The notes under the pieces were generated by a model, which was given only the letters and a program-made list of their open reading frames with translations, did not search any database and was not told the DNA's origin. A stretch of 6,180 bases of DNA from Planctomycetota bacterium (GTDB taxonomy: Bacteria > Planctomycetota > Phycisphaerae > WQYP01): positions 1 to 6,180 of the forward strand of contig JAKCCC010000128.1 of assembly GCA_021838985.1 (NCBI GenBank), in the 5' to 3' direction. The position numbers were made by a program, and so were the translations under genes. Below are positions 4,691-6,180 of the stretch, piece by piece. Every line of letters starts with the position of its first letter. Position 1 is the stretch's first letter.

Positions 4691-5665
4691 TCAGGCCGTT
4701 TTCCGGACGGGGTGGTCGTCCGCTTCCGGCAGGATTTCCGCGTCACCTTGAAAGGACGCCACCCAGGGGATCAGGTCGATGAGATTCGTGACCTTGCCAC
4801 ACAAAATGCCCTCTTCGGGGCCAACGGCCTGGTACGTGAACCCCGGCGGCCAGACTTGCTCATTGGCGATGCTCGCGGCGTAGCCGGTCAGCCGAACCCG
4901 CACCGGCTGCGGTTCGCCGCCGACCATGATGCCCAGACTGTCTTTAAAGTATTCCGCCGCATTAAACCGCCGTGGGCTGTAATGATCCTCGGAGACGGTC
5001 AAAGCCCGGATTCGCGCCAACTTAAAAATCGGCCAATGTTCGGTCAGGTGGTCGTAACCTACCACGTACCAAGCGCCTTGATAATTGCGCAGATAGTAAG
5101 GATCGAAGCGGCGCTGCGTCTCCTGGTCCTTGCCCGGTACGAAATAGGTCATATCCACCGAAAACTGCCCGGTAATGGCCTGGTGCAAAGGCTCAAACCA
5201 ATCCACTCCCTTGGATAAGACCGGGGCGGGCACGAATTCAACCTGGCCTTGCACCCGGCGGATTTCATCCCGCTGGCTTTCCGGCAAGGCGTCGAGCAAT
5301 TTGGCGAGAAGGTTGTCCAGGCGCTGCGACATCAGTGCCGGCAAAACCGGTCGGATCGCCTGTACCGCCGTCGCCAACGCCTGCATTTCGGCCTCATCAA
5401 GATGCACGTTGGGCACGACCCAATTGGGATGCGTGTATTTGTAGCTCTGCTGCGAACGGTCGTATTCAATCGGAGCGCCCAGGTCGTCGCGCATCAATTC
5501 AATGAGGCGCCGCAGGGTGCGTTCATCGATTTCGCAACCCAGGCCGTCCAAAAGGGTCTGTTTCGTGCAGGGCCGCCCGCGGCGGATTTGTTCCCGCAGT
5601 TGGCAATCGATTTCCACGATCTTCCACAGACGTGAGCGAAATTTGCTGTACGGTTTTCTGCCCAT
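4691..5665 (-). CDS. HTH-WYL transcriptional regulator with C-terminal extension
   Basis: The 324-residue protein has three parts. The N-terminus (about 10-80) is a winged helix-turn-helix: TKQTLLDGLGCEIDERTLRR (34-53) as the helix pair, then DDLGAPIEYDRSQQSYKY as the wing. The middle (about 150-225) is a WYL domain with FDPYYLRNYQGAWYVVGYD (187-205), bearing the W199-Y200-V201 version of the motif, and IFKLARIRAL (213-222). The end (about 250-315) is a WCX-like extension. WYL domains are thought to sense ligands, in several cases nucleic acids or nucleotides, and proteins of this layout control defence or DNA-damage loci (for example CapW and BrxR). Full length is normal for the class. ATG 5665 is the first possible start because an in-frame TGA lies 9 nt upstream. 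There is no well-placed Shine-Dalgarno. It is the first gene of the group, 133 bp before the membrane-protein gene, and probably regulates itself and that pair. Confidence 0.92.
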   Translation of the reverse strand: MGRKPYSKFRSRLWKIVEIDCQLREQIRRGRPCTKQTLLDGLGCEIDERTLRRLIELMRDDLGAPIEYDRSQQSYKYTHPNWVVPNVHLDEAEMQALATAVQAIRPVLPALMSQRLDNLLAKLLDALPESQRDEIRRVQGQVEFVPAPVLSKGVDWFEPLHQAITGQFSVDMTYFVPGKDQETQRRFDPYYLRNYQGAWYVVGYDHLTEHWPIFKLARIRALTVSEDHYSPRRFNAAEYFKDSLGIMVGGEPQPVRVRLTGYAASIANEQVWPPGFTYQAVGPEEGILCGKVTNLIDLIPWVASFQGDAEILPEADDHPVRKTA

Positions 5666-5673
5666 CGGTGGTC

Positions 5674-5701
5674 ATTATCCTGCACCGCATCGTCGTTGCA
5701 A
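5674..5701 (-). promoter_or_regulatory. Candidate promoter of the WYL gene, nearly leaderless
   Basis: In minus sense TTGCAA (5701-5696), a 16-bp spacer and GATAAT (5679-5674) resemble a sigma-70 promoter. Only 8 bp separate GATAAT from the ATG at 5665, so transcription would start at or within about 3 nt of the start codon. The -35 lies in the perfect palindrome CGTTGCAACG (5694-5703), a possible autoregulatory operator. Confidence 0.45.
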
Positions 5702-6180
5702 CGTCTCCCCTTGCACACAGCAATGAGGGGTCTGTACCGCGACCCCCAGCTCTGTGTCGCCGGCACGGTGAAACACGCCAGTGGATCCGACGGTTAACGG
5801 GCTTAGCTGCGGCTACCGGACCGTTTGCGGCTTGCCGTCGCCGCCGCGGAGATGCCGGACGGATTTTGCCGGATGCGGTGGCCCCCGGCTCACGGTAGGC
5901 GGCTCTTTTGATGGCGATCACCCGCCCCTGCGGATGCGCAGTCAGGCTGATCCAATGTGGTTTACACCCTCAAGGCTAGGCGGTCGTTGGTCCATTCCCA
6001 ACGACATTTCGCGGCGGGTTTTGGGGGTGTGTCCAACGGGCCGCGGGATGACAGGAAATGTACGCATAGTAACGCCGGTGCGCGGTAGACCGCGGGAGGC
6101 GGCCGCATTCGAGGGGGATAGCCGCGGTTCCGCCCCAGCCCTGTGCCCACCATCCATCAAAATCCTCGCGCCGCGCGAAG
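5702..6180. other. Gene-free stretch upstream of the WYL regulator
   Basis: I find no convincing gene in these 479 bp. Frames of 60-130 codons exist on both strands, but are Arg/Pro/Ala-rich and show no motif. One minus frame is open from the right edge to a stop near 5975 (containing FDGWWAQGWGG and AAIPLECGRLP). It could be the end of a gene entering from the right, though the sequence looks like translated GC-rich repeat. Structures present: a CCCC-TTGC / GCAA-TGA-GGGG imperfect stem (5707-5730), three CCGGA-type words (5816-5823, 5855-5862, 5869-5878), the hairpin at 5983-6005, and several CCGCGG words from 6040 to 6125. Confidence 0.5.
5983..6005. repeat. Perfect 8-bp inverted repeat (GTCGTTGG / CCAACGAC)
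   Basis: GTCGTTGG, a 7-nt loop TCCATTC and CCAACGAC form a perfect hairpin on either strand. No U-run follows on the plus strand; in minus sense no T-run follows either, so a standard intrinsic terminator is not supported. It may belong to an RNA structure or a dispersed repeat. Confidence 0.5.

Noticed and set aside
4466..5218. 250-codon plus-strand frame opposite the WYL and membrane-protein genes
   Set aside because: It is antisense to two clear coding regions; its length reflects GC-rich codon use on the other strand.
5523..5921. 132-codon minus-strand frame overlapping the WYL gene start
   Set aside because: It runs out of frame into the 5' end of the well-supported WYL gene and shows Arg-rich, motif-free sequence.
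5942..6160. 72-codon minus-strand frame at the right end
   Set aside because: Composition is Arg/Pro/Gly-rich with no motif, and overlapping frames look equally open, as expected from GC-rich non-coding DNA.
6172..6180. CGCGCGAAG at the right end, also found at 1570-1578, as a repeat end or attachment site
   Set aside because: Nine GC-rich bases are too few, one copy is inside the ATPase coding sequence, and no integrase or further matching flank is seen.

Overview
The window is GC-rich and every gene I can support lies on the minus strand, so transcription runs from the right edge to the left. I could not identify the organism. The GC-rich composition, the long array of 9-bp-periodic ACCACGAA/ACCACGGAT-type repeats, and the mix of genes with strong, weak or no Shine-Dalgarno sequence suggest a planctomycete, verrucomicrobial or similar environmental genome, probably an accessory region. 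This is inference, not identification.

Layout in transcription order. (a) 6180-5702 has no recognisable gene but contains a perfect hairpin and other small repeats. (b) 5665-4691 encodes a helix-turn-helix/WYL regulator with a C-terminal extension; its promoter candidate suggests a nearly leaderless mRNA. (c) 4690-4558 is a regulatory-looking gap with inverted repeats and a promoter candidate, and ends in a hairpin that carries the ribosome binding site of the next gene. (d) 4557-4021 encodes a small membrane-anchored protein of unknown function. (e) 3904-1565 encodes a 779-residue tandem AAA+ ATPase. (f) 1563-1186 is an array of about eight degenerate repeat blocks filling almost the whole space between genes. 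(g) 1180-587 encodes a DEDDh 3'-5' exonuclease. (h) 502-188 encodes a minimal nucleotidyltransferase (MNT). (i) 204 to beyond position 1 is a HEPN-domain gene overlapping MNT by 17 bp, with an apparent frameshift near position 48-51.

Two functional groups are visible. The left group is an MNT/HEPN pair, a known toxin-antitoxin type, with a processive-type exonuclease just upstream. The right group is a WYL regulator, a membrane protein and a double AAA+ ATPase, spaced 133 and 116 bp apart. HTH-WYL regulators often control defence or stress loci, and the AAA+ protein belongs to a tandem-ATPase group I recognise by its DRSWEVTQVNELL segment. The right group is therefore a candidate regulated ATPase-membrane system, but no effector nuclease or other defence hallmark is fused to it, so a defence role is only a hypothesis.
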